From Buxus sempervirens (Eukaryota; Streptophyta; Magnoliopsida; Buxales; Buxaceae): 64,000 nucleotides of DNA. The notes under the pieces were generated by a model. That model searched no databases. It saw nothing but the letters and a program-made list of their open reading frames with translations, and was not told the origin of the DNA. The position numbers and the translations under genes were made by a program. The DNA lies in NCBI GenBank assembly GCA_947561395.2, contig OX387184.1:5766001-5830000 (forward strand). Direction: 5' to 3'. Positions 62,325-64,000 of this stretch are shown here, in pieces. Positions within the stretch are counted from its first letter, which is position 1, and every line of letters starts with the position of its first letter.

Positions 62325-63686
62325 CTAAATCCAGGGCGTCCAACCTTCATACATGTTGCAGAGATTATCTACACTCATAGCTTGCTTAAGAAGATAATCC
62401 ACTTGCTCTACAATATCAATTTCCCTGCAAGTTAAATTCTAAAGAAATTTAGTTTCGAAAAAGCTATAACAGCACAAATCAGAATACCAATGTTCCAGGA
62501 ATCAAAAGTACCTGTTATTATCGATATCTTGACCATCTATTTTCATCTCAACTCTCCTTAGAACAGATATAGCATAAGCATTTTTGCCTATAAAAAGACA
62601 AGAGCAAGAAACATCATTCTTGTATTTTGTGCTAAAGGAACTGAAACACTTCCCCGTTTGTAGAAAGGATTAAGGAAAACCAACAGAATCTACAAATAAC
62701 AATTACAAATGCCATACGATGTCTGGATTCATGAGGTCATTTTGGTATTTCTCTAAGAAAGAATCAAATGGCTAACCATTTAGCCTTTACAGGCAAGTAT
62801 GATATACAAATGCTATGCCAATTTGATCAATAGACTCATATGTCAGGGTTGGTTGATTGAATCAAGCTAAAATTTTCCAACAACATTGTCTCAACTGCAA
62901 AAACATGTCTAGGTTTTCACAGCCATTGCAAACCATAGCTACAGACAAAAAGCTTTGTAAGGCAAAAAAAGATACAAACCAAAAAATGGTACCATCAAGA
63001 GAACGAAATGAATAGAATTGATTTTTACCCTTATTAATACGACTAACAGAAGTTGCATGTGGAAGAGAAGCTTCATGATATCCATCTTGCCCCTTGACTG
63101 GGTTTAATGCAGATACCTCATCTATATGACCACTCTTCACTATCTCGGAGTCACAACTTGGGGGATTCAAAGTGTCAGTATGTTCAGTAGCGACTATGCT
63201 TTTTGGTGATGCTGAAACTTGCAGATGTTCAGTTAGCTCCTCCAAGGCCAAAGAACATTCAGTACCACCACTCCTTCCCTCAACGTGCAGAGATTCTGAT
63301 TGCCCACAAGATGAGTCTTCTCCGATATCAATAACAGAAAATGGGAGGGAGTCTAAATAATCTCTGGTTTCTCTGCTACCAAAACCTTGGGAAAATTGTT
63401 CCATCGTACTTTCTTGGCCATCAAAGCTATCAAGAAGACTTGTCTCAGCTGAGGAAATGCCAGATTCTGAGCCGCTACTGGGAATGCTATCTGGAGGAGA
63501 GATCCATCCTCCATGATGCAAAGGATATCCAATATCCGGTAACTTCTCAGTGTTTCCTCCAGAAGATCTGGAGAAGGTATCAATGTCCTTGTTATCAAAT
63601 GCAGTAACATTGTCTGCAAGATCTGATCTTGACAAATTAATTTCCTGTGACCTTACTCCCTGGCTTTCTCCTAGTCCTTCCAGTGC
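62325..63686 (-). CDS. SMG1: SMG1-type PIKK kinase, C-terminal exons only (FATC)
   Basis: The last three exons of a gene that continues past the window end: 63029-63686, 62512-62587 and 62325-62424, all GT-AG, with the stop at 62325-62327. SMG1 is a very large PI3K-like Ser/Thr kinase that phosphorylates UPF1 in nonsense-mediated mRNA decay. The final roughly 60 residues carry the identifying signal: KNAYAISVLRRVEMKIDG, then EQVDYLLKQAMSVDNLCNMY and the terminal EGWTPWI. These match the FATC end of SMG1 (human ends ...LYEGWTAWV) rather than TOR, which ends differently. The 219-residue exon before it is Ser/Asp-rich and low in conservation, consistent with the linker between the kinase domain and FATC. 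The kinase domain itself is outside the window. Confidence 0.92.
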
Positions 63687-64000
63687 CTGAGGAAGAGGAA
63701 AAATAATAGATTTACTATTAATTTTCAACTGTCACCAATTAATAAGACAAATAAATCAATAACTAAAAAAACAAAAAGAATAGCATGATGAAGTGCAAGG
63801 CCTGTCATCCATACTGCACCCAATCACAATACTATACATGAAACCATAATATCCTCAAAATTATATACTTCAGAGGAGATTGATCTCCCAATCTAGAGAT
63901 AAATATTGAACTCTCGGAGATATAAGGTACAGATCAGCAAGCGAGTCATTAACAGTTGCTACAATAGTTCAACGGATCCGACTTCTAGCTATACCATGCA
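63687..64000 (-). other. SMG1 intron, cut by the window end
   Basis: Begins (minus strand) upstream of the CTCTTCCTCAG acceptor at 63687-63688. No further exon is visible before the window ends. Confidence 0.7.

Overview
This is a plant nuclear window: spliced GT-AG (and some GC-AG) genes, AT-rich intergenic DNA, and abundant degraded transposons. It carries the C-terminal end of an SMG1-type PIKK kinase, which from memory is missing in Arabidopsis. That, with the multi-kilobase introns, suggests a seed plant other than Brassicaceae, probably a woody or early-diverging angiosperm. I cannot name the species.

Layout: 0.8-4.6 kb (-) is a complete WAKL14-type wall-associated receptor kinase. 4.6-11.8 kb is a long gene-free stretch with repeat remnants. 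11.8-18.8 kb (+) is a five-exon nucleolar-type small protein (UTP16/BUD21-like) with a 6-kb intron that contains a hAT-like element. 20.2-20.5 kb (-) is a small single-exon plant protein. 20.9-26.1 kb (-) is a transposon block: an orphan TTL-type TPR exon, a seven-exon gene joining an HMG box to a plant-mobile-domain-like region, and a decayed Mutator-like transposase. 27.6-30.4 kb is a diverged tandem repeat split by a 5'-truncated LINE with clear target-site duplications. 30.8-36.7 kb holds a GC-rich repeat, a 100-bp TA microsatellite, a 1.23-kb hAT-like element and a 0.9-kb long-TIR element.

37.4-38.8 kb (+) is an intronless JINGUBANG-like WD40 protein. A 141-bp near-perfect hairpin lies 370 bp after its stop. 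40.1-44.3 kb (-) is an eight-exon USP-like plus kinase protein with an altered HRD motif. 46.7-56.0 kb (-) is a ten-exon RUS-family (DUF647) gene, most likely RUS4, with transposons in two introns. 57.6-59.2 kb (-) is a tandem pair of small paralogous proteins. 62.3-64.0 kb (-) holds the last three exons of SMG1.

The host genes do not form one pathway: cell-wall/receptor signalling (WAKL, USP-kinase), pollen/WD40, RUS family, ribosome biogenesis and RNA surveillance are mixed, as is usual in plants. The most novel item is the HMG-box/mobile-domain gene lying in tandem behind the Mutator-like transposase. Intron structures were worked out by hand from splice signals and reading-frame continuity. 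Family calls come from motif recognition, not database searches.
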